Below are positions 19,149 through 27,306 of a stretch of 64,000 bases of DNA, one piece after another. The stretch is from Fluoribacter dumoffii NY 23. GTDB taxonomy: Bacteria > Pseudomonadota > Gammaproteobacteria > Legionellales > Legionellaceae. Location: the NCBI RefSeq assembly GCF_000236165.1, contig NZ_CM001373.1, positions 2,364,500-2,428,499 on the forward strand, read 5' to 3'. Position 1 is the first letter of the stretch, and the number at the start of each line of letters is the position of its first letter. The notes beneath the pieces are model-generated. The model saw only the letters and a program-made list of their open reading frames with translations. It was not told where the DNA came from and did no database searches. A program made the translations under genes and the position numbers.

Positions 19149-20096
19149 TTAATCTAATGAGATAAAAATTGAAGGTTCCAGATCAATAAACCGTTTGATT
19201 AATTGCTGCCAAAAAGGACGATACAAACTATTAAATAAGGGATGTGAATCATCGACGGGAAAACAAGGCCCATGGTTCGCCTCCAACAACCAGAGCTTAT
19301 TACCTTTTGCTTCCACCATAAAATCAACGCCGAAACAAGCAATACGGGGTTGCTTATCTTGCCAAACAGGAACAAATTGCTGTTTCAATGCCTTTAATAA
19401 AAGTTGACAGGTAGAAATAATTTCCATTTTGTATTGCTGAAAAATCACTATTTCATCACTTAGCCGTTGAACTACGTTCATTCGTTCATCACTGAGATGT
19501 TCATTGGTGAGATGGGCTTCCAGTTGATTGAAATTATTTTCCTGATAAGGTTTCAAAGCAATATTCAAATAACCGCTGGGAAATAGTGCTGAGCCAATAT
19601 GTGTGGACACAACCAACAATACCCGAATAGAAAATTTATGACCCAATTCAGGCCCCTGAATTAATTGCGGTTTGACGATATAGCGTTGCAAAACCTGAGG
19701 GCCGCCCATGCGCTGATGGGAAAGGAAATGAGATTCAATGGAGTTTAAGTCATGAAAGATATGAATATGCTGTCCATTATTTAACATCGATGGCTTTAAT
19801 ATCCAGGGCAAGTGGGCATATGGGGAATGTGTAATATCGTCTAGAACAATGGGCCAAATCTGATCATCGATATAAAAGGTTTCGGGCATTAAATATCCCA
19901 GATGATTTGCCTGTAAAAAGGACGCGAGAAGATGTTTATATTCTAATGTATTGCTAACCAAGGTTGAAAACTGGAGCCATTTTTCATTGACTGAGGCCAG
20001 TGCAGAAAACTTGCTTGGCTTCCATCCTTCTTCTTGCAAAAAACGAGCTAAATTGGCATGAGTTGGGGTGTTGATTTTTAAATTAAATTTTCTCAT
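19149..20096 (-). CDS. Tubulin-tyrosine ligase-like ATP-grasp protein
   Basis: About 315 residues resembling the TTL branch of the ATP-grasp superfamily, which is chiefly eukaryotic and adds amino acids to tubulin tails. Motifs in order: PWILKPSMLNNGQHIHIF (nucleotide-binding lysine and glycine-rich loop), QVLQRYIVKPQLIQG followed by GHKFSIRVLLVV (the Q-x-Y-I...KFDIR-like core), then ACFGVDFMVEAKGNKLWLLEANHGP, where Asp, Glu and Asn are the metal ligands. All key ATP-grasp residues are present, so catalysis is plausible. A Dot/Icm effector modifying host cytoskeleton is an inference; a bacterial peptide ligase is the alternative. The start is uncertain: ATG 20096 or 20141, neither with a good ribosome site. 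Confidence 0.75.
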   Translation of the reverse strand: MRKFNLKINTPTHANLARFLQEEGWKPSKFSALASVNEKWLQFSTLVSNTLEYKHLLASFLQANHLGYLMPETFYIDDQIWPIVLDDITHSPYAHLPWILKPSMLNNGQHIHIFHDLNSIESHFLSHQRMGGPQVLQRYIVKPQLIQGPELGHKFSIRVLLVVSTHIGSALFPSGYLNIALKPYQENNFNQLEAHLTNEHLSDERMNVVQRLSDEIVIFQQYKMEIISTCQLLLKALKQQFVPVWQDKQPRIACFGVDFMVEAKGNKLWLLEANHGPCFPVDDSHPLFNSLYRPFWQQLIKRFIDLEPSIFISLD

Positions 20097-20366
20097 AACT
20101 TTTAAATTTACATTAATTCCACATAAAAAGTATAGGTTCATTCAATTAATTTGTGATTAAAAATTAATTGTTTTCAAGGTATTCCAGGCTGCCCCTGTGC
20201 GTAAACAATGATAATATGTGCAAAATTTAATAATAATGATTTTATTTTAAACTCCTGCCAAGACAATGAGTATTGCTTTCAATAAACCCTATTCACACAG
20301 GAAAACTATTCATGCGCCTGAATCTTTTAAATAAATAAACAAACCGACCAAATAATCTCGGAATAA

Positions 20367-20486
20367 AAAAAAACCAAACCCATTTTTCTTGATTTAAGTT
20401 CCAATCTCGTCAAAAAAACAACAGCAGAACTTGAAGCCATACTGGACGCCGTCAAACACATTGGAGAAGAACTGGTTCGGATCTAA
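20367..20486 (+). pseudogene. Possible C-terminal remnant of an alpha-oxoamine-synthase-like gene
   Basis: A plus-strand open stretch without a start codon encodes about 39 residues ending in LEAILDAVKHIGEELVRI and a stop. The last 25 codons have coding-like composition (GAA, CTG, GCC, GAC), unlike the AT-rich spacer around them. The T-x-x-x-L-x-x-x-L-D-A-x-x-x-I-G-E-E-L pattern resembles the C-terminal helix of PLP-dependent alpha-oxoamine synthases (Kbl, serine palmitoyltransferase). I infer a decayed gene tail; similarity is short and could be coincidence. Confidence 0.35.
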
Positions 20487-20543
20487 CATTGAAAGTACGC
20501 TGACTCAAGTAGCGATGGAAGGAGTCAACCAATTTAATTGCCC

Positions 20544-21587
20544 TTAAGAATACTTTGGAAATTTATCATTTTGACTTGCGGAGGAATAGACTGTTTCTAA
20601 CCAAAGAAGCAGTATCTCCTCCGAATTTTTATTTTGAATGAATTTTTTATTTTTATATTTCCATTGCAACAATTTTCCATTATTGAGCCATTCCCAAATT
20701 TGGGGAGCAATATAACTGTCCTTGCAAATAGTGGGAGTATGGCCTAAGAGATTGGCAACCTCCAACAAACTGTTTTTAATATGTTTCATGCGCAGATTTT
20801 TTATTTCCAGAAGTTTTAAAGCGCGCGAAAAAAATTCCCGGGTAGCAATCCAGGTTCTGAAATCTTTTGCTGTAAAATGATGCTGGGTCACAGCATACAA
20901 ATATTCATTGACATCTTGGGAAGTAACCACTCCAAGTTCTTGATGTTCCTTATAATATTTAAAGATTTCATATCCGGGGATTTGCCCACAACATTTCAGA
21001 ATTTTCACCACATTTTTCTCTTCCACTTCAAAATTCCAGAGATGCTTATTTTTACCTAAAAACTTAAAAGTCACTGATTTTTTTTTATGCTGCATGTGTT
21101 TTTTTCTAAGGGTAGTCACCCCGAAAGTTTTATTTTTTTTAGCATAGACCTGATTTCCTATTCTGACCGAATAATTATCGACTAAAAAAAGGACAGAGCA
21201 GATGATTTGATTTTTATCAAGTGATGGGGGTTTCTTTATTTCTTCATTTATCTTTTTTCTTAAAGAGGAAAGAGAGCGGCCAAAATCCAGTAAAGACCTA
21301 AATTTTACATTTTCCCGCAGTTTAACCCACAGGGGATGGTAAATGTATTGTTTTCTGTTTTTACTGTCGCGCCCCATAGCCTGAATATGACCATTTTCGT
21401 AAGGGCAAATCCATACTTTGGTGTAGGCAGGGGGAATGGCCAGGGTTTTTATACGCTCTAAAACCTTGGGATCGGTTATTTTTTTTCCTGCAGGAGAATA
21501 ATATACAAAAGACCTACCCTGCTTTCTTCTCTGGATGCCCTGAATGTTTTTTACATACATTAAAGAGCTGGTTATCTCTTTATTCAT
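20544..21587 (-). CDS. DNA topoisomerase IB (poxvirus/bacterial type)
   Basis: 347 residues, the normal size for bacterial type IB topoisomerases, which relax supercoils through a 3'-phosphotyrosyl intermediate. The N-terminal domain includes LAIPPAYTKVWICP and GHIQAMGRDSKNRKQYIYHP. The catalytic domain has RIGNQVYAKKNKTFGVTTLR (first catalytic Arg area), HFTAKDFRTWIAT, and LLGHTPTICKDSYIAPQIW, in which the Tyr of DSYIAP is the nucleophile. All catalytic stations are filled. It is divergent from the small KGG-type gene. Confidence 0.93.
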   Translation of the reverse strand: MNKEITSSLMYVKNIQGIQRRKQGRSFVYYSPAGKKITDPKVLERIKTLAIPPAYTKVWICPYENGHIQAMGRDSKNRKQYIYHPLWVKLRENVKFRSLLDFGRSLSSLRKKINEEIKKPPSLDKNQIICSVLFLVDNYSVRIGNQVYAKKNKTFGVTTLRKKHMQHKKKSVTFKFLGKNKHLWNFEVEEKNVVKILKCCGQIPGYEIFKYYKEHQELGVVTSQDVNEYLYAVTQHHFTAKDFRTWIATREFFSRALKLLEIKNLRMKHIKNSLLEVANLLGHTPTICKDSYIAPQIWEWLNNGKLLQWKYKNKKFIQNKNSEEILLLWLETVYSSASQNDKFPKYS

Positions 21588-21837
21588 AAGCCGCTTTTAT
21601 TTATTAGAAACAGGAATTTTGAAGTTCAATCTAAAAAAACCAGTTAAGTTAACTATAGCAACTGGGTTGAAGAACTCCATTTTTTCTTCACCTAAGGCAT
21701 TTAATTTCAAACCGGCCAAGGGCTCAGGTATAAGTGTTAATAGGGTGCAAATTACGTGAATTAAACACTCGAAAAAAATGGTCTATACTTATCTATACTT
21801 CATTAAATTTATATTTCATTAATATAAGGAGGTTAAA

Positions 21838-21981
21838 ATGAAAAATAAATCGAGCAATCCAGGAAAAAAATCAGATTTAAATAAAAAAGGCAGCATATCG
21901 TCTCCTGGTAAGAGCACAGGTACTAGCCATCATTTAAGCGATGCAGATCGTAAAAAAGGTGGGCAAACTTCTCGTAAATAA
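21838..21981 (+). CDS. KGG-type basic mini-protein
   Basis: A 47-residue ORF with a perfect ribosome site (AAGGAGG, six bases before ATG) and an intrinsic terminator directly after its stop, so it is very likely a real gene. The product is highly basic and rich in Lys, Ser and Gly, with no hydrophobic core; it ends DADRKKGGQTSRK. The KGGQTS element recalls the KGG repeats of stress-induced bacterial proteins (con-10/YciG-like), which are intrinsically disordered. Function unknown; stress or stationary-phase expression is the reasonable guess. Confidence 0.75.
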   Translation: MKNKSSNPGKKSDLNKKGSISSPGKSTGTSHHLSDADRKKGGQTSRK

Positions 21982-21989
21982 CATGTGTT

Positions 21990-22019
21990 CCCCACTAATA
22001 GAATTTAGTGGGGAGTTTT
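21990..22019 (+). terminator. Rho-independent terminator after mini-protein gene
   Basis: A nine-base-pair stem (CCCCACTAA with TTAGTGGGG, six-base loop) followed by AGTTTTC, nine bases after the mini-protein stop codon. Confidence 0.85.
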
Positions 22020-22153
22020 CCTCTTAAGCACCGCTCTCGAATTTCTCCTTTTCAGGAAAATCATTTATGTACATCATATGAGTTTACCTTGTCTGCAAAA
22101 CCACAAGGAGCCCGCCTCTCCCACGGTGTAATTTTCTATAAAGGAGAAGAACT

Positions 22154-22191
22154 GTCTAAAAACAAGCGCAGAATGTTATTCCTACGCTTGT
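22154..22191 (-). terminator. Rho-independent terminator after beta-propeller gene
   Basis: On the minus strand ACAAGCG and CGCTTGT pair across a loop with an extended AG/CT step, and a TTTTTA tract follows. It lies 25 bases beyond the stop of the gene at 22216. Confidence 0.8.
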
Positions 22192-22215
22192 CCATTTGAC
22201 GGCCTCGAAAAAGCA

Positions 22216-24525
22216 TTAACTATTTTTAGGTGGTGCAGCAAGTCCTATAAATACCACCATCCCGTCCCCACCGGGATTAAAATAATTATTACTATAAGGA
22301 AGCGGCTTCCAGTTGTTTGCACACCATACATTTCCAGCCTGGTCAGAAATAGCATGGGTTAAGCGCATTAAAGGATTAAAACTGGGAGGTCCACCTGCTC
22401 CATTAAGCGGAGTACCATCTGCGAGCAGAACCTGACTGCCGGCACTTGGTAAGGTATACCCTATGGAAGGAGATATGGCATCCCCGGTAGTTAGTCCTGA
22501 AGGACATTTGGCTGTATTAATTCCGCACAGTTTAGAAATTGAATATTTAGGAGGTAAGCCGTTCCCCTCAAAATTGGCTACCCAGATGTTATCGTCGCCG
22601 TCTACGGTAACCCCCCATGGACCGGATATGCCCCCTCGATTATTGTAAGCAACAAAATTTCCGCTAGGGTCAATTTTATAAATTGTGGAATCTCCTGTAG
22701 ATGCTACCCAGGCATTGCCTTGCGAATCTAAAGAAATTTCCCTGGTAGAGCTACCAGGTGGTAACTGGACGTCCAGGGTTTTTATTAGTTGGTTACCAGA
22801 AATGATGTATTTATTTATTACAGAACCTGTACCCGCACCCGATTTGCTGTTACTCACCCATGCAGAGCCATCTCGAGCAATAGCTATTTCGAAAGGTCCA
22901 CTGTTGGCAGGCTCCTGGTAATATATTACAGAATTTGGATCCCCATTTAAATAAACGACTATACGGTCATTACCATAACTGGCCATCCAAATATTGTTAT
23001 TCCTATCAGAAACAGTACCTTGAACCCTGTATAAAGCTGTAATATAGCCAAGGGAGCCTGAAATTGGGATACCTGTGGGGGAAAACTGAGATACACTCCC
23101 CTCGCCTCCCGGAGGTAAACAGTTAGCGCAACTTCCCCACCCGAAATTTCCTGTCCATATATCCCCTCTTGTATCAATAGTAATTCCAAACGCATTTCCT
23201 AAAAGGCCACCGCCAAAAATGGGAGATGTGGGAGTTCCATTCATTCCATCCGCAGGTTGGCCATTTGGCTTTAAAACAATAAGCCATTGCGATGAATCGG
23301 GCGTACCTTGAATCACATTATTCGTTATCCACGCATAACCGTTTTTATCAAAAACTGTTTTGGCAGGCCCGCCGAAAGGTGCAGCCAGACTGCCTGAATT
23401 ATTAAATTTTACCGCTAGAGTCCAGGCATCAGGTTTAAGTTTTAAAGTAGGTTGATAAAGAGAAAGCAGATTTGATTGAATAAAAATACCAGCTAAATTA
23501 TTGGTTGGATAATGGGCTATATTTAACAATGCATCCAAGGTATTGGTAGGCGAAAAACCATTGATTTTGGTCAGTGAGAAGAGCGACGTACAAGCACTCG
23601 AATTTCGTACACAAGATGCAATCAAATTAGATAAATTGTTGAGGGAGCGCATCGTATTGGTTTGATCAGCATTGGGCGAGGCTTTAATCACTTGCGATAA
23701 AGTACCTAGAACCGGTGAAACCAGATTATCATTCATCCCTGAGGCAATCTTTAACCCCAAAGACGAACCAATAATTTCCCCGTTCTTAAAAAATTGTGCC
23801 ATTGAGAAAGCCGCACCTACTGTTGTCAATTCGTTAATGGTGATAACCGGTAGAAGAGTCCCACCTATTATCGTTGCCAATTTGGTGTTATTCCCCAATC
23901 GCGCGATTGCATAAAATGACTTTGCTTTAGATCTTTGTTCTGGAGGGACATAAATATAAAATTGCCCGGAACTATTCGTAGTACCAGAACCGATAGGTAT
24001 TGCAGAAGTCGAACTGACGCTGTAAATAGTGACATTAGCATTCACAAGCGGGATTGCAGAGTTAATGCCGCTTTGCACTCTCCCTTTTACTGTAGCCTCC
24101 AAAGCTTTAACATTCAGGGGTTGGTTTGTTCCTGCACAAGCAGGAACATTAGGGCTACAGACAAAAATATGATGTTTGGGATCCGGATCATGTGGATTCA
24201 CTGCCCCAGAAACCGTAAGTTTCAACGTACAACTGGCACCTGCAGCCAATGTAAAATTTAAGCCGCATAAATCAGGATACTTTGTATCGGTGACGACTTG
24301 AGTAACATTGAGCGGTAAGTATTTAACAAAACCGCCTGGAAGGGTACGTCGGGTGTTATTAGTTATTGTGTATAATGCTGTTGCAGTATTTCCTGTCACC
24401 AGTTGGGTAGGTAATACAGTTCCTGCCTTGGGTACCACATTGTAGGCAACCCCATAGCTCACAGTACTTAACGAGGTGGCCGCGATAAACAGAAAGAAAG
24501 AGGTCATCCTTTTATTCTTTTTCAT
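22216..24525 (-). CDS. Secreted NHL/Vgb-type beta-propeller protein
   Basis: 769 residues with a signal peptide (TSFFLFIAATSLSTVSYG). Residues about 25-135 form a beta-rich module with TALYTITNNTRRTLPGG and a Cys-containing GASCTLKLTVSG, also seen in the GH17-like protein at 41130. A carboxypeptidase-regulatory-like segment follows (about 145-210). From about 370 the protein has repeated blades of the form NxxWxxxxxxxxV (GDIWTGNFGWGS, NNIWMASYGND, GSAWVSNSK, GNAWVASTGD, DNIWVANFEGNG, GNVWCANNW), typical of NHL/streptogramin-lyase-like (Vgb) propellers. No antibiotic-lyase role is implied. The barrel gene upstream ends 10 bp before its start, so the two are co-transcribed. Confidence 0.78.
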   Translation of the reverse strand: MKKNKRMTSFFLFIAATSLSTVSYGVAYNVVPKAGTVLPTQLVTGNTATALYTITNNTRRTLPGGFVKYLPLNVTQVVTDTKYPDLCGLNFTLAAGASCTLKLTVSGAVNPHDPDPKHHIFVCSPNVPACAGTNQPLNVKALEATVKGRVQSGINSAIPLVNANVTIYSVSSTSAIPIGSGTTNSSGQFYIYVPPEQRSKAKSFYAIARLGNNTKLATIIGGTLLPVITINELTTVGAAFSMAQFFKNGEIIGSSLGLKIASGMNDNLVSPVLGTLSQVIKASPNADQTNTMRSLNNLSNLIASCVRNSSACTSLFSLTKINGFSPTNTLDALLNIAHYPTNNLAGIFIQSNLLSLYQPTLKLKPDAWTLAVKFNNSGSLAAPFGGPAKTVFDKNGYAWITNNVIQGTPDSSQWLIVLKPNGQPADGMNGTPTSPIFGGGLLGNAFGITIDTRGDIWTGNFGWGSCANCLPPGGEGSVSQFSPTGIPISGSLGYITALYRVQGTVSDRNNNIWMASYGNDRIVVYLNGDPNSVIYYQEPANSGPFEIAIARDGSAWVSNSKSGAGTGSVINKYIISGNQLIKTLDVQLPPGSSTREISLDSQGNAWVASTGDSTIYKIDPSGNFVAYNNRGGISGPWGVTVDGDDNIWVANFEGNGLPPKYSISKLCGINTAKCPSGLTTGDAISPSIGYTLPSAGSQVLLADGTPLNGAGGPPSFNPLMRLTHAISDQAGNVWCANNWKPLPYSNNYFNPGGDGMVVFIGLAAPPKNS

Positions 24526-24535
24526 TTGTAAATTC

Positions 24536-25351
24536 CTAAATTAAATAACTAACTTGAACAATACCTTCCTGCAGGTAAAGATGCCCTGATGTCAGGGTCG
24601 GGGTGAACGGCAGATCATCAAGGGTTCCCCTACCAAAATCCGCATCACCCAAGCCCACATAACGATACCCGATACCTAAACGCCAATGTTTACCCAGGTC
24701 CAAATCCATACCTAGGCCAAGGCTGTAGGCAAAATTGCTGGTGTTATGATCCTCAAACTCAGGGGTAAAGGTTAGGAAGGGCGGCACCTCTACTTCATAA
24801 TCAGAAGCCTTATTGAACGCAGCCCCCAACCCAAGGGATACGTAGGGGTGAAAAATTTCCTTAATAGAGTGTAATAATTTCCCCTCAAAAAAGAGTTGGC
24901 TGGTCTTTACTTTATAATTATAGGCGAACTCATCAGTTGATTGCTCATCGATTCCTTGCAACAAGATACCACTGCCTGAAAAATCATTAGGCCTGTAAAA
25001 ACCAATACCCAGCTGTAAATCCCATTGTGAAGCAAGCGGAATTTCGGTACCAAGGGATCCGCCCCATAACATTCGATTTGAATGCGAATGATCAGACGTG
25101 TATTGATAAATTGTAAAATCCCCTTCCCTAGTTATCGTTTGTGAATGTCCTGTCTTGGCTGCAGCGACACCACCCGTTAAAATAACAAAAGGATGGAACC
25201 AACTTAAAGGTTTTTGCTTTGACGGGGAAGGTAATTCATTAGCTTTGGCATATCCAGTAGTGGAAACCAGAATTACTGAGCTTAAAGCTACAAAAAAAGA
25301 ACGTATGGAAAAAGAGGGCGGGAAAAAATCCGCTGGTTTTTGTCTCATCAT
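24536..25351 (-). CDS. Outer-membrane beta-barrel protein
   Basis: 271 residues: an N-terminal export signal (RSFFVALSSVILVSTTGYA), then alternating aromatic/glycine strands (WDLQLGIGFYRP, HPYVSLGLGAAFNKA, FAYSLGLGMDLDLGKHWRLGIGYRYVGLGDADFG) and a final strand GIVQVSYLI that ends on a hydrophobic residue. This is the pattern of an eight-stranded OmpA/OmpW-like barrel. It shares layout and C-terminal motif with the protein at 38693 and is probably a paralog. It is the first gene of a two-gene unit with the secreted propeller protein. Confidence 0.8.
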   Translation of the reverse strand: MMRQKPADFFPPSFSIRSFFVALSSVILVSTTGYAKANELPSPSKQKPLSWFHPFVILTGGVAAAKTGHSQTITREGDFTIYQYTSDHSHSNRMLWGGSLGTEIPLASQWDLQLGIGFYRPNDFSGSGILLQGIDEQSTDEFAYNYKVKTSQLFFEGKLLHSIKEIFHPYVSLGLGAAFNKASDYEVEVPPFLTFTPEFEDHNTSNFAYSLGLGMDLDLGKHWRLGIGYRYVGLGDADFGRGTLDDLPFTPTLTSGHLYLQEGIVQVSYLI

Positions 25352-25553
25352 AAATATCCCTGGCAGAGTAAATTAAATAATTGCTGCTCCTGCGTTCTTA
25401 GCCTTCAAATGCAGGAAATACATAAGTTGTTAAATAATAAAGGTATCTCTTAAAAAAGTGGTTTCACAAAATAGCCGATTTTAGGACTTTTCTCAATGAC
25501 AGGGTTTTTAAATAAAGTTATTCTAAATTAAGATGCTTCTTCCAAGGGAAAAA

Positions 25554-26516
25554 ATGGATCCAGTAACCCACGCAGTTTTAGGCGCAGCTTGCTCTCAGGC
25601 AATTTTGTATAAAAAAGATAAACAGAATGCCTGGATTGTAGGCGGATTAGTAGCCATGACACCTGATTTGGATATATTCATACGTGAAGCCGGCAATCCC
25701 ATGCTGTTTTTTCTCTATCATCGTTACTTTACCCATTCCCTGGCTTTTATCCCGGCAGGGGCGATACTTTGTACTTTAGTTTTGCTCATTTTCAAACGCT
25801 TTCGACGCAATTGGCAATTTACTTTCCTGGCAGCTTTAATTGGATATGCAACTCATGGCCTGCTGGATGCCTGTACCAGCTATGGAACTGTTTTATTCTG
25901 GCCATTCTCAGAAATCAGGGTAAGTTGGGATATTGTTTCTATAATTGATCCATTTGTAACCGTTCCTTTATGTTTAGGAATTATAGCCACACTCATCTTT
26001 AATAAAAGGCAACCCGTTATCATTGGCTTAGCACTGGTAAGTTTATTTTTGGCCTTTAATATTTTTCAACATCAACGGGCTCTTACCGCCGTTCGCACAG
26101 AACTTGCTAAACTAGGAGTAAACCCCATGAAAGTTAGGGCCTTTCCGCAATTATTAAGTTCAACAGCATGGAGAGGCATTGCCTTAAATGCAAATCATCT
26201 GGAAATCATCGATGTTTTAACCCCTCTTAACAAAGAATCAAAGACTCAATTAAAACAAAGTTATCCCTCTTTTTCTTATCAGGAATTACCTGATTATGTA
26301 AGTGACTCCCCTTCATTACTGCGTGATTTTAAACTATTTAACTGGTTCACTGATAATTATCTTATTACTGTAAATAACAACCCGCTTTTGCTTGCGGACG
26401 GTCGCTTTCTAGTGGACAGCAATGCGGCAATTGCTTTATGGAGTATCCAGTTTTTACCCACTCAAAAGCATGTAAAAGAACTGTCCTTTTTGCGGATTGG
26501 CAATCATAAAAAATAA
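25554..26516 (+). CDS. YdjM-like membrane-bound metal-dependent hydrolase (DUF457)
   Basis: 320 residues from the ATG at 25554, which has AAGGGA upstream and gives the family-typical MDPVTHAVLGAA; an ATG at 25533 is less likely. The conserved polar set THxxLG, MTPDLD and HRYFTHSLAF, and GYATHGLLDACTSYGT, embedded among about four membrane helices, defines the YdjM/YbcI-type inner-membrane hydrolase family. His and Asp residues probably bind metal. Substrate unknown; some members are linked to membrane or DNA-damage responses. The C-terminal 140 residues are a soluble domain. Confidence 0.85.
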   Translation: MDPVTHAVLGAACSQAILYKKDKQNAWIVGGLVAMTPDLDIFIREAGNPMLFFLYHRYFTHSLAFIPAGAILCTLVLLIFKRFRRNWQFTFLAALIGYATHGLLDACTSYGTVLFWPFSEIRVSWDIVSIIDPFVTVPLCLGIIATLIFNKRQPVIIGLALVSLFLAFNIFQHQRALTAVRTELAKLGVNPMKVRAFPQLLSSTAWRGIALNANHLEIIDVLTPLNKESKTQLKQSYPSFSYQELPDYVSDSPSLLRDFKLFNWFTDNYLITVNNNPLLLADGRFLVDSNAAIALWSIQFLPTQKHVKELSFLRIGNHKK

Positions 26517-26558
26517 ATATGCTCCCTGAATGATGGATATTTTTTTGATCAGCTGAGT

Positions 26559-26588
26559 TTGTTTTACACTTCTGATTAGCGCTATAAT
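26559..26588 (+). promoter_or_regulatory. Putative sigma-70 promoter for trmL
   Basis: A TTGTTT -35-like element and a perfect TATAAT -10 element are separated by 18 bases, 58 bases before the trmL start. Confidence 0.5.
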
Positions 26589-26603
26589 TCAAAAATACTC
26601 ATG

Positions 26604-26629
26604 CACCCTCTTTTCCAGGGTACTTTTTT
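26604..26629 (+). terminator. Weak hairpin with T-run upstream of trmL
   Basis: ACCCT pairs with AGGGT and is followed within two bases by TTTTTT. It may terminate transcripts from the upstream hydrolase gene or act as a short leader attenuator, since it lies after the presumed trmL promoter. Confidence 0.4.
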
Positions 26630-26646
26630 ACTCATTTACAAAATTT

Positions 26647-27096
26647 ATGTTTCATATTGCATTGTATCAACCTGAAATTCCTCCAAATACAGGAAATATC
26701 ATCCGCTTATGCGCCAATAGCGGAGCAAAATTGCATTTAATACATCCCCTGGGGTTTTCCTTAGAGGAAAAGGCATTAAGACGTGCTGGACTGGATTATC
26801 ATGAATGGGCTTCTATTGCCCAATATGAAAATTGGGAAACATTTATTCACCAGCATCATCAGAAAAATATTTTTGCATTTAGCGCGAGAGCAAAAAAATG
26901 CTACTCGAAAGTTCACTACACCCCGGATGACGTTTTGTTATTTGGGCCAGAATCCAGAGGCTTACCGCAAGAGATTTTAAAAAAGTACCCTTCTCTATCC
27001 ATCCCTATGAGGGAAAATAATCGAAGTTTAAATCTTTCCAATGCCGTTGCAGTTGTTTTATATGAAGCGTGGAGGCAATTTGATTTTGCATGTTAG
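26647..27096 (+). CDS. trmL: tRNA (cytidine(34)-2'-O)-methyltransferase
   Basis: 149 residues, the minimal SpoU/TrmL size. It 2'-O-methylates the wobble base of tRNA-Leu using S-adenosylmethionine. It starts MFHIALYQPEIPPNTGNIIRLCAN (motif 1 with the catalytic Arg of NTGNIIR), has the knot region LLFGPESRGLPQEIL (motif 2) and the terminal SIPMRENNRSLNLSNAVAVVLYEA (motif 3). Each segment is a near-consensus SPOUT knot. The gene appears monocistronic. Confidence 0.95.
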   Translation: MFHIALYQPEIPPNTGNIIRLCANSGAKLHLIHPLGFSLEEKALRRAGLDYHEWASIAQYENWETFIHQHHQKNIFAFSARAKKCYSKVHYTPDDVLLFGPESRGLPQEILKKYPSLSIPMRENNRSLNLSNAVAVVLYEAWRQFDFAC

Positions 27097-27199
27097 GGCT
27101 GATGCAGATTATCAGCTGCATTTCTGGTTCAACCGGTGATTTTTCTTTATATGAAACATCCTTAATGCCCAGGTAATAGCCCTGTTGGTAGATAGTCTT

Positions 27200-27237
27200 A
27201 TTGAACCTATATTCAAAAAAATGAAATTGAATTCATT
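27200..27237 (+). promoter_or_regulatory. Tandem ArgR-type operator (two ARG boxes)
   Basis: Two near-matches to the ArgR consensus TGAATNNNNATTCA stand side by side: TGAACCTATATTCA at 27202-27215 and TGAAATTGAATTCA at 27222-27235, each with one mismatch. Centre-to-centre distance is 20 bases, the helical phasing of paired ARG boxes bound by an ArgR hexamer. They lie about 70-105 bases before the gene for the amino-acid-binding lipoprotein. Confidence 0.75.
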
Positions 27238-27288
27238 TTAGATTTGACACGTGCGTCAAAAACAAATATATTCACGTTATGGATATTT

Positions 27289-27306
27289 AATGAATACAAA
27301 TTCAAA
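27289..27306 (+). promoter_or_regulatory. Third ARG box, perfect half-sites, at the start codon
   Basis: TGAATACAAATTCA at 27291-27304 has both consensus half-sites intact and ends directly before the start codon at 27306. Bound repressor here would block initiation or early elongation, adding to the tandem operator upstream. Confidence 0.65.

Noticed and set aside
22008..22199. 63-codon plus-strand ORF after the KGG mini-protein
   Set aside because: Its start lies within the right arm of a terminator, it overlaps the minus-strand terminator of the propeller gene and has no ribosome site.
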